A DNA stretch of 30,904 nucleotides, taken from NCBI GenBank assembly GCA_947254375.1, contig CAMYCF010000011.1:1-30904 (forward strand), given 5' to 3'. The notes beneath the pieces were generated by a model that was not told the origin of the DNA, did not search any database, and saw only the letters and a program-made list of their open reading frames with translations. The position numbers and the translations under genes are program-made. This document shows positions 23,411 to 30,309 of the stretch, in pieces; position 1 is the stretch's first letter, and every line of letters begins with the position of its first letter. This DNA comes from an uncultured Mobilibacterium sp. (lineage in GTDB: Bacteria; Bacillota; Clostridia; Peptostreptococcales; Anaerovoracaceae).

Positions 23411-23439
23411 TTTAATTAGGTGGATGCGTGTGCTATAAT
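23411..23439 (+). promoter_or_regulatory. Promoter of the desulfoferrodoxin gene
   Basis: A perfect TATAAT (23434-23439) with TG one base upstream (extended -10) is preceded at 17 bases by TTTAAT (23411-23416), a weak -35. Extended -10 promoters tolerate a weak -35. The start would be near 23446, about 65 bases before the ATG. Confidence 0.7.
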
Positions 23440-23510
23440 AAAGGCAGTACAAGGAGAGTATTAAATCAGGTAAGGAAAAAATAAGGAAAGTGTAATTGGG
23501 GGTGAGTCCG

Positions 23511-23888
23511 ATGAAAAACCTTTTTCTTTGCAACCACTGCGGTAATCTGGCAGGAAAGGTGATCGATAAGGGTCCCGAATTAGTCTGTTGCGGGGATCCG
23601 ATGGAGAAGTTGGAGCCGAAATCGGCCGACAAAGCTACGGAGAAACATGTTCCGGTAATTGAGCAGGACGGCAACATCGTTAAGGTAACCGTAGGAACTA
23701 CACTCCACCCGATGACAGAAGAGCACCATATCGTATTCATCATTCTTGAAACGAAGGAAGGCTTCCAGAGAAAGCCGTTGGATCCTACGGGAGAGCCTTG
23801 CGCAACGTTTGCTATCGCGGACGGCGACGAGGTCGTAGCGGCATATGAATATTGCAATATCCACGGTTTCTGGGTAGGCAGACCGTAA
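23511..23888 (+). CDS. dfx: Desulfoferrodoxin (superoxide reductase)
   Basis: Reduces superoxide to hydrogen peroxide without making oxygen, an anaerobe's defence. The 125-residue protein has two iron sites. The N-terminal desulforedoxin-like site has Cys7, Cys10, Cys26 and Cys27 (C-x2-C-x15-CC). The catalytic domain has His46 in the EKHVP motif (with Glu44 and Lys45), His66, His72, Cys115 and His118 (CNIHG) as ligands. I start it at ATG 23511, after GGGGGTGA; a TTG 15 bases earlier would give MGVSP but lies inside the binding site. It is the only plus-strand gene, divergent from the S10 operon, with its own promoter and terminator. Confidence 0.97.
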   Translation: MKNLFLCNHCGNLAGKVIDKGPELVCCGDPMEKLEPKSADKATEKHVPVIEQDGNIVKVTVGTTLHPMTEEHHIVFIILETKEGFQRKPLDPTGEPCATFAIADGDEVVAAYEYCNIHGFWVGRP

Positions 23889-23954
23889 AAGGTCAGCAGA
23901 TGCACAGCGGACAAACTGCAAAGTGTGTTTGAAACTGAATAAAGGTAAAAAAGC

Positions 23955-23977
23955 AGGCGGCGCTTCATGTGCCGCCT
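23955..23977. terminator. Bidirectional terminator between desulfoferrodoxin and HIT genes
   Basis: AGGCGGC...GCCGCCT with an inner GC/GT closes a small loop. On the plus strand TTTTGTTG follows; on the minus strand GCTTTTTT follows after one mismatch. It therefore ends both the plus-strand desulfoferrodoxin transcript and the converging minus-strand HIT transcript. Confidence 0.85.
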
Positions 23978-24008
23978 TTTGTTGTTCCCGTGTTCCCGGA
24001 TCCGTTTT

Positions 24009-24350
24009 TTAGCCCGGTGGCCAGGTCATTTTACGCCTGCCCAAAATGTGGATGTGAAGATGCGGGACGGTCTGCTGCCCGTCGGCACCGCAGTTTATTA
24101 CGGCCCTGTATCCGTTCTCAAGTCCGAGTTCCTTTGCGATATCCTTGATCTTGAGGATCATGCGCCCCATCAGCGCTTCATCTTCCGCACTTAGAGCGTC
24201 GAGTGACTCTATGTGCTTCTTCGGGACCATGAGCACGTGGACGGGAGCCTGAGGCTGCGCGTCTTTGAAACACGCGATCTCGTCGTCCTCGTAGACCATT
24301 TCGGTCGGTATTTCTCCGCCTGCCAATTTACAGAAAATGCAATCCGACAT
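24009..24350 (-). CDS. HIT family protein (HINT-like nucleotide hydrolase)
   Basis: Small nucleotidyl hydrolase or transferase of the histidine triad group, likely acting on AMP-linked or lysyl-adenylate substrates. It has 113 residues. The triad HLHIHIL gives His97, His99 and His101. Cys4 and Cys7 with His46 could form the zinc site seen in many relatives. The segment DAQPQAPVHVLMVPKKHI is typical. AGGAGG lies six bases before the ATG. It follows mtaB by 67 bases, a pairing seen in Clostridia, but a separate weak promoter is possible. Confidence 0.95.
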   Translation of the reverse strand: MSDCIFCKLAGGEIPTEMVYEDDEIACFKDAQPQAPVHVLMVPKKHIESLDALSAEDEALMGRMILKIKDIAKELGLENGYRAVINCGADGQQTVPHLHIHILGRRKMTWPPG

Positions 24351-24382
24351 ACCATACCTCCTCGTTGTTTTTAGCTAATACA

Positions 24383-24388
24383 ATAATA
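24383..24388 (-). promoter_or_regulatory. Possible extended -10 promoter for the HIT gene
   Basis: On the minus strand TGATATTAT is an extended -10 element with no convincing -35 at the right distance (a TTGCAT lies 20 bases upstream). A TTTGC/GCAAA inverted repeat overlaps the region. The HIT gene may instead be read only from mtaB. Confidence 0.3.
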
Positions 24389-24417
24389 TCACATTTGCGT
24401 GCGGTCACATGCAAATT

Positions 24418-25758
24418 TTACCGCGGGCGTTCTGCTATGCACGCCCTGACGCCGTCTCTGTAGTTTTCGAAAGGCACCGCACCGATAAAATCCCCTATTT
24501 CCGCAGAAACCGCCTTTTCGGGCACGGTCCTGTCTTCGATATACGTCTTTATGTAATTGTCCGTATACCCGGCCAGATACCCGTCTTCGCATTCCTCGAC
24601 GAGAACTTTTGCCGGAATGTCAAAATTCTCCGCGTTGAAACTTTCAGCCGTCTCTTTAGCGACCTCTTCGAGGATCTTCGCTCGCTCGTTTTTTACCTCG
24701 CCCGGCACGGCATCCGCAAATTTCGCAGCGGCCGTATTTTTTCTCGGCGAATATTTGAAGATGTGTACCCTCGCGAACTTCGCCTGCCTTACGACCTCGA
24801 GCGTATCGGTAAAATCCTCATCCGTCTCGCCCGGAAATCCTACGATGATGTCGGTCGTCACCCCGTAAAAAGGATCGAACCGCCTGAGCGCATCGACTAT
24901 GTCGAGATAATCGCGCGCCGTGTATCTTCTGTTCATCGCTTTTAGGATCCTGTCGCTCCCGCTCTGCACGGACAGATGCAGATGATGACAGAGCTTTTCA
25001 TACCGTAAAAGCGCCTCCACGTTCTCGGCGCGCACGACCGTCGGCTCAAGCGAGCTCAGCCTTATCCTAAAATCCCCGTCTATCGCATCGAGCCGTTCTA
25101 TCACCTGCGCTATCGGCCCCCCGGCTCCGCATCCATTCTCCGAACCGTAAAGCGCCGTGTTTATCCCCGTCAGCACGATCTCTTTGAATCCCTTCGCTAC
25201 AAGGTCTTCAGCCTCTTCCACGATCTCGTCCGCCGGCCTGCTCCTGACGCTCCCGCGCGCGAACGGTATCAGGCAGTACGAACAGAACCTGTCGCACCCC
25301 TCCTCGATCTTGATGTAGGCGCGGCTCATCGCCGATTCCGCCGAGGTGACTATACCCATGTCCTCGTATTCTTTGAGTTCCGACCTTCCGAGCACCTCGA
25401 CACACTTCTTTTCGCGGCCGTTCAGCACATCCTCCGCCATGTCGCAGATCTTTGATTTCAGATTGTTCCCGACGATGATGTCGATGTCCTCCATCTTTTC
25501 GAGCTCGTCCGCGGCAATCTGCGCGTAACATCCCGTGACGATCATGACGGACGCCGGGTTCACCCTCTTCATCCGCCTGATGTACTGTCTCGATTTTCTG
25601 TCCGCGACATTCGTGACCGTGCAGGTGTTGACAACGTAAACATCCGCGGGATCTTCCTCTCCCACGATCTCAAAACCGCGCTTTATAAAAGACTCTTTTA
25701 TCGCCTCGGTCTCATATTGATTCACTTTGCAACCCAATGTGTGGAATGCCGCTCTCAT
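24418..25758 (-). CDS. mtaB: tRNA (t6A37) C2 methylthiotransferase MtaB
   Basis: Radical SAM enzyme that converts t6A37 to ms2t6A37 in tRNAs reading ANN codons. The 446-residue protein has the MTTase N-terminal domain with cluster cysteines Cys10, Cys46 and Cys77, and the radical SAM motif EGCDRFCSYC with Cys155, Cys159 and Cys162, followed by IPFARGSVRSR. GFPGETDEDF and IFKYSPRKNTAA belong to the core barrel, and the last 70 residues look like a TRAM domain. The start MRAAFHTLGCKVNQYE is the MtaB pattern rather than MiaB or RimO. GGAG precedes the ATG by about eight bases. Confidence 0.95.
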   Translation of the reverse strand: MRAAFHTLGCKVNQYETEAIKESFIKRGFEIVGEEDPADVYVVNTCTVTNVADRKSRQYIRRMKRVNPASVMIVTGCYAQIAADELEKMEDIDIIVGNNLKSKICDMAEDVLNGREKKCVEVLGRSELKEYEDMGIVTSAESAMSRAYIKIEEGCDRFCSYCLIPFARGSVRSRPADEIVEEAEDLVAKGFKEIVLTGINTALYGSENGCGAGGPIAQVIERLDAIDGDFRIRLSSLEPTVVRAENVEALLRYEKLCHHLHLSVQSGSDRILKAMNRRYTARDYLDIVDALRRFDPFYGVTTDIIVGFPGETDEDFTDTLEVVRQAKFARVHIFKYSPRKNTAAAKFADAVPGEVKNERAKILEEVAKETAESFNAENFDIPAKVLVEECEDGYLAGYTDNYIKTYIEDRTVPEKAVSAEIGDFIGAVPFENYRDGVRACIAERPR

Positions 25759-25835
25759 CTTTTATGCTCCGTCCTGCTAAAATCCGGCAGCCCGCTTCAC
25801 CCCGCAAACGATTTTTATCTTTCGGTAAAAAAAGA

Positions 25836-25860
25836 GCCGCGCGAAGCGTGATCGCCCGGC
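25836..25860 (-). terminator. Terminator of the membrane protein gene
   Basis: On the minus strand GCCG-g-GCGA...TCGC-g-CGGC forms an 8-bp stem with one symmetric mismatch, followed by TCTTTTTTT. It lies about 45 bases after the stop codon and upstream of mtaB. Confidence 0.8.
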
Positions 25861-25888
25861 GACCCTTTTATCATCCCGATCGAATGCA

Positions 25889-25914
25889 GGACACGGTAAA
25901 AATTTTACGTGTCC
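25889..25914 (-). other. Near-perfect palindrome overlapping the membrane protein stop codon
   Basis: GGACAC and GTGTCC flank GTAAAA and TTTTAC with a single bulged base, giving about 12 bp of self-complementarity. The TAA stop codon at 25905-25907 lies inside. No T-run follows, so it is not a classical terminator. It could protect the mRNA 3' end or be a protein-binding site. Confidence 0.5.
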
Positions 25915-26720
25915 GCTCCCGGTGTATTGTCGATATCGGAAGAATTTTTTATCTCTTCGGCGTCTACCGGAACTACAGGCTGCGCAGGAGCTTCCGCTTT
26001 TACTGCCTCGCTTTCAGGCGCTGCAGGCGCTTCCTCCGCTTTCTTTGCTCCGGGCGAGAATACCCACTCGCTTTCGACCGTCGGAGCCGATTCTGTCTGC
26101 GGTGCCGCTTCAGCCGGTTTAGCCTCGCTCGGTGCTGCCGGTGCTTCTGCAGGTGCCACAGGTATTGCAGGAGCCTCTGCTGCGCTGCTCTGCTCCGCGC
26201 TTGACGCACTTAAATTCGACGGATCGTACGGCGCCGTTCCCTGCTTGGTCATCGCCGAAGCGAGTATCATATATCCGATACCGCCGAGGCCCAAAATGTT
26301 CGTGATTATCATCGAAGCCGTCGTATGATATTTGCTTGCCATCAACGCCAGGCACACTATCATATAGATCCCGACAACTATCGAAAGGAATTCTCCGAGA
26401 TGCGGTATCAGGACAAGGAGTCCTCCGAAAGTGAATATCCAGCGGGTAACATTGTATCCGATGACGACCTGATCCCTCACTTCGTCCTCTACGATACAGC
26501 CAAGTATATACATCCTCAGGAAAGGCACCCACGCTTTTCCGGATTCAGGCATATGCTTAGCTTCCATAAGCTTCTTGATACCGACCGAAGTCAAAACATA
26601 GAATATAACAAACAGGACTACGAGCACGACCAGAACTGCAGCGACCGCGGCCGCGACCCCGGCTCCTCCGAGCACGCTGTTATAGACATCCTGTTCTGTA
26701 ACTGCCATTAAGCGATTCAT
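25905..26720 (-). CDS. Membrane protein with a long Ala/Pro/Glu-rich C-terminal tail, function unknown
   Basis: I do not recognise a named family. Started at MNRLMAVTEQD (271 residues), because GGAGG lies five bases before this ATG; the frame runs 14 codons further without support. Hydrophobic segments lie at about 20-45, 91-107, 110-129 and 136-156, with a partly buried stretch ESGKAWVPFLRMYILGCI at 59-76, reminiscent of small Clostridia membrane families with a W-x-x-x-P motif. Residues 166-271 are low-complexity Ala/Pro/Glu with few aromatics and one WVFSPGAKK island. It is monocistronic, with a consensus promoter and a terminator. Confidence 0.85.
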   Translation of the reverse strand: MNRLMAVTEQDVYNSVLGGAGVAAAVAAVLVVLVVLFVIFYVLTSVGIKKLMEAKHMPESGKAWVPFLRMYILGCIVEDEVRDQVVIGYNVTRWIFTFGGLLVLIPHLGEFLSIVVGIYMIVCLALMASKYHTTASMIITNILGLGGIGYMILASAMTKQGTAPYDPSNLSASSAEQSSAAEAPAIPVAPAEAPAAPSEAKPAEAAPQTESAPTVESEWVFSPGAKKAEEAPAAPESEAVKAEAPAQPVVPVDAEEIKNSSDIDNTPGADT

Positions 26721-26774
26721 ATTTACCTCCGATTTGTTCTTTTGTAAGCGGCGGCCCTTCATACCGCCAATTGC

Positions 26775-26803
26775 ATTATACTAGATGTATTGATTTTTAT
26801 CAA
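26775..26803 (-). promoter_or_regulatory. Promoter of the membrane protein gene
   Basis: On the minus strand TTGATA (26798-26803), a 17-base spacer and a perfect TATAAT (26775-26780). The leader of about 48 bases includes a GGCGG/CCGCC hairpin upstream of the ribosome binding site. Confidence 0.85.
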
Positions 26804-26855
26804 CAAATCCGCCTCCGCCGCTCCCCGCCTCGCTTGTGTCTCAAAAACAAAATTT

Positions 26856-26880
26856 GCGGGGAACGCCTTCCGTTCCCCGC
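26856..26880 (-). terminator. Terminator of the uridine-kinase-like gene
   Basis: A perfect 10-bp stem, GCGGGGAACG with CGTTCCCCGC around a 5-nt loop. On the minus strand AAATTTTGTTTTTG follows. It begins about 30 bases after the stop codon. Confidence 0.8.
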
Positions 26881-26911
26881 GTGCCGAAAAATCTCTCAAA
26901 GCGCGGCGTTT

Positions 26912-28579
26912 CTACTCGCCGTCGAAGATGCTGTCTCCGATAAACTCCCTCAATATCGAGTTCGTCGTGATCGCCTCGTCATCTTCTATCTCCTCTACGA
27001 AATTGTAAAGTCCCAGAAGCCTCTGAGCCTCGGAATACTCCGGCTCGTCGCTTCCTATCTCACGTAGCAGAGGCGCGGCATATCTCTTCATCACGGCGAT
27101 CTCGTATGTGAGCACCGAGTTGAAGAAAACATCCGCCTGACTCGTGTAAGGAAATATATTTTTGTTCTCTTCCGAATGTATCTTATTCCATCTGCTTATC
27201 GTAGTTGCGGCGCCGTTCCCGCGGCTCCTGTTGTCCCTCACGATACGCCTTATTAACCTCGTATCCGTAGTCGGTATGCGGTTGTGGGCGTTCAGGTTTA
27301 TCTGCGTGAGCGGGCTGAGATAGATCTTGAACTTCTCTTCGTCTGCTATCTGTTCGGTGAGCGCCGGGTTGAACGCGTGTATGCCTTCTATGATTATCGG
27401 ACAATTCTCCTCGATCTTCGTGATCTTCTTTCCGAACACCTTGTGTCCTTCGATAAAATCGAACACCGGCATATCGACTTCTTTACCCGCTAAAAGAGCA
27501 CTCATCTGCTCGTTGAAAAGCTTTACGTCCAGCGCATCTATGCCCTCGAAATTGTATTCGCCGTTTTCGTCCTTCGGAGTCTCTTCCCTCTCAACAAAGT
27601 AATCGTCAGTCCCTATATACAGCGGTTTCAATCCGTTGACCATGAGCTGTATCAAAAGCCTGTGTGCAAACGTCGTCTTCCCCGAAGATGAAGGCCCCAG
27701 TATCAGGATCATTCGTTTCTTCTTCTCCGTTATTTCGTTCGCGATCGTAACTATCTTCTTGTCGTGCAGAGCCTCGCTGAGCTGTATTATATTTCGGTAG
27801 TTGCCGCTCTTTATCTTCTCGTTCAGATCCGCGACGTACTTGACCCCGAGCAGTTCGTTCCACTCGTTCTGCTCCGCAAATGCGCGGTACACTATATACT
27901 CGTCCACGAAGTTCGGTATATCGTTCGGATTGTCCGGCTGAGCAAATCTGAGCAACATCCCGTCCCTGTATCTCATCAGCTCGAAATTCGTCAGATAGCC
28001 CGTCGAAGGCACCATATAGTAACAGAAGAAATCGCTGTAATCGTCGATCGTGCAAAGCCTTACCGTCTCATTCTCACCGAAGAAATGGCGTAGCTTCGAA
28101 TCGTCTGTAAGCCCCTCGTCGGCGAGCAGATCCTGAGACTTCCTCCTCGACATGCTCTTTTCCTCTATAGGCAGATCGGCATCGACCAGTTCCTTCATCC
28201 TGATATATATCTTCGCGATCGCGTCCTCATCGATATCGGCTTTCGTCTTCGGCTCTATGTAAAGACCTTCGTTTATCATCATCTTCACTTCAAAATGCGC
28301 CTTGCCGATGACGTCCTTCGCCGCCTTCAGCATCATAAGAACCAGACTGTGCTGATAGATGAGATACGCCTGCTTCGAGCGTATATCAAGAAATCTGACC
28401 TCGCTTCCTTCCTTCACTTTACGCGTCAGCGGTTTGACCTTATTGTCGATCATCGCCGCATATATACCGTAATCTATCGAGTCTTTGTATTTATTGTATA
28501 TCTGTTCCGCCGTCGAACCGTCGGGAACGTTTATCGTCCTAAAAGGTTCCCCTATGCCTCGGCTCATTTTTATCTTCAT
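26912..28579 (-). CDS. TGS domain-containing uridine kinase-like nucleoside kinase
   Basis: Putative cytoplasmic nucleoside kinase, 555 residues, with an unusual architecture known in Clostridia. Residues 1-65 form a TGS-like domain (INVPDGSTAEQIYNKYK; PLTRKVKEGSEVRFLD). Residues about 70-250 resemble the threonyl/alanyl-tRNA synthetase additional domain (HSLVLMMLKAAKDVIG at 77-92). The C-terminal half is a phosphoribulokinase/uridine kinase fold with P-loop GPSSSGKT (295-302), YIGTDDYFV and IIIEGIHAFNP. The ATG has only a weak GAG upstream; Met5 is another possible start. It has its own promoter and terminator. The true substrate is not shown; uridine or cytidine is an inference from the kinase family. 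Confidence 0.9.
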   Translation of the reverse strand: MKIKMSRGIGEPFRTINVPDGSTAEQIYNKYKDSIDYGIYAAMIDNKVKPLTRKVKEGSEVRFLDIRSKQAYLIYQHSLVLMMLKAAKDVIGKAHFEVKMMINEGLYIEPKTKADIDEDAIAKIYIRMKELVDADLPIEEKSMSRRKSQDLLADEGLTDDSKLRHFFGENETVRLCTIDDYSDFFCYYMVPSTGYLTNFELMRYRDGMLLRFAQPDNPNDIPNFVDEYIVYRAFAEQNEWNELLGVKYVADLNEKIKSGNYRNIIQLSEALHDKKIVTIANEITEKKKRMILILGPSSSGKTTFAHRLLIQLMVNGLKPLYIGTDDYFVEREETPKDENGEYNFEGIDALDVKLFNEQMSALLAGKEVDMPVFDFIEGHKVFGKKITKIEENCPIIIEGIHAFNPALTEQIADEEKFKIYLSPLTQINLNAHNRIPTTDTRLIRRIVRDNRSRGNGAATTISRWNKIHSEENKNIFPYTSQADVFFNSVLTYEIAVMKRYAAPLLREIGSDEPEYSEAQRLLGLYNFVEEIEDDEAITTNSILREFIGDSIFDGE

Positions 28580-28615
28580 CCGTATCTCGCTTTCTTTTTT
28601 GCAATTGCGATTTAC

Positions 28616-28644
28616 AGTCTATCACACCTCTTTCGGAGGGTCAA
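28616..28644 (-). promoter_or_regulatory. Promoter of the uridine-kinase-like gene
   Basis: On the minus strand TTGACC (28639-28644), a 17-base spacer and TAGACT (28616-28621), with TG one base before the -10 box. The start would lie about 30 bases before the ATG. Confidence 0.6.
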
Positions 28645-28732
28645 TTAAATGAGCCCCGGGCACAGCGCGAAACATCGGCCGCACATGATCGCCGTCTGAC
28701 GCCTTTCGGCCCCCACCGCTTCGGCTACCCTC

Positions 28733-28993
28733 TTATTCAGCCAGCGGCAGTTCCTCCGCCATCTCCGACTGCAGAAGCTCAAAAAGCTTCGCCACCTCGC
28801 TCTCGTGCAGCGTGATGCCGCGGCTCATGTGGTCGTGCTCCGGATCCCAATCGCGTATGTCGAACTTCGGCGCGCCGCCGTTCCACGCGATGACGTTCAG
28901 CTCCTTCGTCCACCCCGACTGGTACTCCGCGATCGTCCCCACATTTCTGATGAGCTTGAATTCGATTTCCCTCGTTTTACTGTTCTTTGCCAT
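28733..28993 (-). CDS. PC4/YdbC family single-stranded nucleic acid-binding protein
   Basis: Small protein related to the eukaryotic coactivator PC4 and the bacterial YdbC group, likely binding single-stranded DNA as a dimer. Started at MAKNSKTREIEFKLIRNVG (86 residues), because GAGAGGGG lies seven bases before this ATG; a frame 25 codons longer has no such support. Conserved-looking parts are WTKELNVIAWNGGAPKFDIRDWDP (about 27-51) and a C-terminal helix ITLHESEVAKLFELLQ. It has its own probable promoter. No clear terminator is seen downstream. Confidence 0.85.
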   Translation of the reverse strand: MAKNSKTREIEFKLIRNVGTIAEYQSGWTKELNVIAWNGGAPKFDIRDWDPEHDHMSRGITLHESEVAKLFELLQSEMAEELPLAE

Positions 28994-29039
28994 TTTCTTT
29001 CCCCTCTCTTTTAATAAAGAATATTTTTTAGGTGTAAAA

Positions 29040-29068
29040 ATATTACTTTTACGGGGCCTCGCCTTCAA
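29040..29068 (-). promoter_or_regulatory. Probable promoter of the PC4/YdbC gene
   Basis: On the minus strand TTGAAG (29063-29068), a 17-base spacer and TAATAT (29040-29045), four of six matches in each box. Very AT-rich sequence follows to the ribosome binding site. Confidence 0.5.
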
Positions 29069-29203
29069 ACGATTAAATCCCTTTCGCCCGGCTTATCTTC
29101 ACTTTTTACGGCAGTAAAAAAGCCCGCCGCCGCCCCGGTAAAAACCGCTTCCGAACGTACCTGCGAACGCCTCCCCTGCCCGGCAGCCGATTTTTTTGCA
29201 AAA

Positions 29204-29229
29204 CAAAATGGCCCTTTCGTGAGCCCTTT
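29204..29229 (-). terminator. Terminator after the lipoprotein gene cluster
   Basis: On the minus strand GGCTC-ACGAAA-GGGCC (core 29210-29225) is flanked by AAA and TTTTG; TTTTGTTTTG follows. It lies about 35 bases after the last lipoprotein stop codon. The stem contains G-U and one mismatch, so it is of moderate strength. Confidence 0.55.
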
Positions 29230-29263
29230 GCCTCATTTCGATATTGCCGTTCGTGCGGCCCGG

Positions 29264-29635
29264 CTATTTGTCGGACTTCTCGAACTTCAGCGACATGCCC
29301 TGATAATCACAGGTCATAACGTCGTCCTTGAGCTTCAAAGGCATCTTCGCCTTTGTGGAATCGGTCAGCGTGTACTTGCCGTCGCCGTCGTTTTTCCAGG
29401 TGGCCTTCAGGTCGTCTGAGCCCGTCATTTTGAGGACGACTTTGCCGTCTTCCTTGAACTCCATGGACATCTTCTTGCCCATCGATCTGAGCTGGTCGAC
29501 ATTTACCGTGATACCGGACATCGAAGCCTCAGTCAGCTCCCACGTGCCAATGATCGGGTCCTTCTTGCCGCAGCCTGCGAGCATGGCGATCGCCATTACG
29601 GCGATGAGTCCGAAAGCAAATAGTTTCTTTTTCAT
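29264..29635 (-). CDS. Small lipoprotein, tandem paralogue 1 (lipocalin-like)
   Basis: Secreted, membrane-anchored protein of 123 residues with unknown function. Started at MKKKLFAFGLIAVM because GGAGAG lies just before this ATG. The signal peptide ends with lipobox LAGC (Cys22), followed by GKKDPIIGTWELTEASMSGI. The repeated pattern of short beta segments (FKEDGKVVLKM, ATWKND, GKYTLTD, PLKLKDDVM, MSLKFEK) suggests a small beta barrel of lipocalin-like type. It follows paralogue 2 by 67 bases without a promoter, so the two probably share a transcript. Confidence 0.88.
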   Translation of the reverse strand: MKKKLFAFGLIAVMAIAMLAGCGKKDPIIGTWELTEASMSGITVNVDQLRSMGKKMSMEFKEDGKVVLKMTGSDDLKATWKNDGDGKYTLTDSTKAKMPLKLKDDVMTCDYQGMSLKFEKSDK

Positions 29636-29702
29636 GATACTCTCCGTTCCCGCAACTACGGTATCGGGCATTCACGGAACGCCCCGCGCCGCGCTTTTAT
29701 GG

Positions 29703-30074
29703 CTATTTCTCTTTCTGCTTGAACTTCATCGTCGTGCCCTGATACTCAATGGTCAAAACCTTGTCTTTGAGTTTTATAGGCAGTTTTTCCTTCGTCGAAT
29801 CGGTCACCGTGTACTTGCCGTCGCCGTCGTTCTTCCACTTCGCCTTTTGATCGTCATCGCCGGACAGCTTAAGTACGACCGTGCCGTCATCCTTGAAATT
29901 CATGGACATCTTTATTCCCATCGATTTGATCTGGTCCGCATTTATCGTTATTCCGGATACCGAAGCCTCGTTAAGCTCCCACTCGCCGATGATCGGATCC
30001 TTCTTGCCGCAACCTGCGAGCATTGCAATTCCCATGATAGCGATAAGTCCGAGTGCCAATATTTTCTTTTTCAT
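29703..30074 (-). CDS. Small lipoprotein, tandem paralogue 2 (lipocalin-like)
   Basis: 123 residues, the closest relative of paralogue 1 by eye. Signal peptide MKKKILALGLIAIMGIAM, lipobox LAGC with Cys22, then GKKDPIIGEWELNEASVSGITIN. It shares DGTVVLKLSGDD, AKWKNDGDGKYT and the final QGTTMKFK with its neighbours. AAGGAGG lies about five bases before the ATG. It is the first gene after its own promoter and the upstream terminator. Confidence 0.9.
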   Translation of the reverse strand: MKKKILALGLIAIMGIAMLAGCGKKDPIIGEWELNEASVSGITINADQIKSMGIKMSMNFKDDGTVVLKLSGDDDQKAKWKNDGDGKYTVTDSTKEKLPIKLKDKVLTIEYQGTTMKFKQKEK

Positions 30075-30145
30075 TGATCCTCCTTCTCAGCACGGCTTCA
30101 AAATTAGGTCGTTCGGTCCCGTCCGATCGCCACGCCTTGTGGTTA

Positions 30146-30174
30146 ATTATAACCCGATAAAAACCGATTGTCTA
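30146..30174 (-). promoter_or_regulatory. Promoter of lipoprotein paralogues 2 and 1
   Basis: On the minus strand TAGACA (30169-30174), a 17-base spacer and a perfect TATAAT (30146-30151). The start lies about 65 bases before the paralogue 2 ATG. Confidence 0.8.
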
Positions 30175-30259
30175 CCGCCGTTGTAGGTTATATGGGACGC
30201 CCTTTGTTGTAAAAGCTTTTCCTCTTTTATAAAAGCTAACCGCCCTTATAAAAACAAAA

Positions 30260-30278
30260 GGGGCCCCGAAAGAGCCCC
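30260..30278 (-). terminator. Terminator of lipoprotein paralogue 3
   Basis: On the minus strand GGGGCTC-TTTCG-GGGCCCC, a 7-bp stem with one G-U pair, is followed by TTTTGTTTTTAT. It lies about 30 bases after the stop codon. Confidence 0.85.
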
Positions 30279-30309
30279 GTCGTGTTTCGATGCCGTTTTC
30301 CTACGCGCG

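Noticed and set aside
23496..23510. TTG start giving MGVSP before desulfoferrodoxin
   Set aside because: The TTG lies inside the GGGGGTGA ribosome binding site of the ATG at 23511, and family members begin close to the first CxxC.
29090..29150. GC-rich inverted sequences with TTTTTTAC near 29103-29147 as another terminator
   Set aside because: Stems are short and irregular, and no gene ends immediately upstream apart from the lipoprotein unit, which already has a terminator at 29204-29229.
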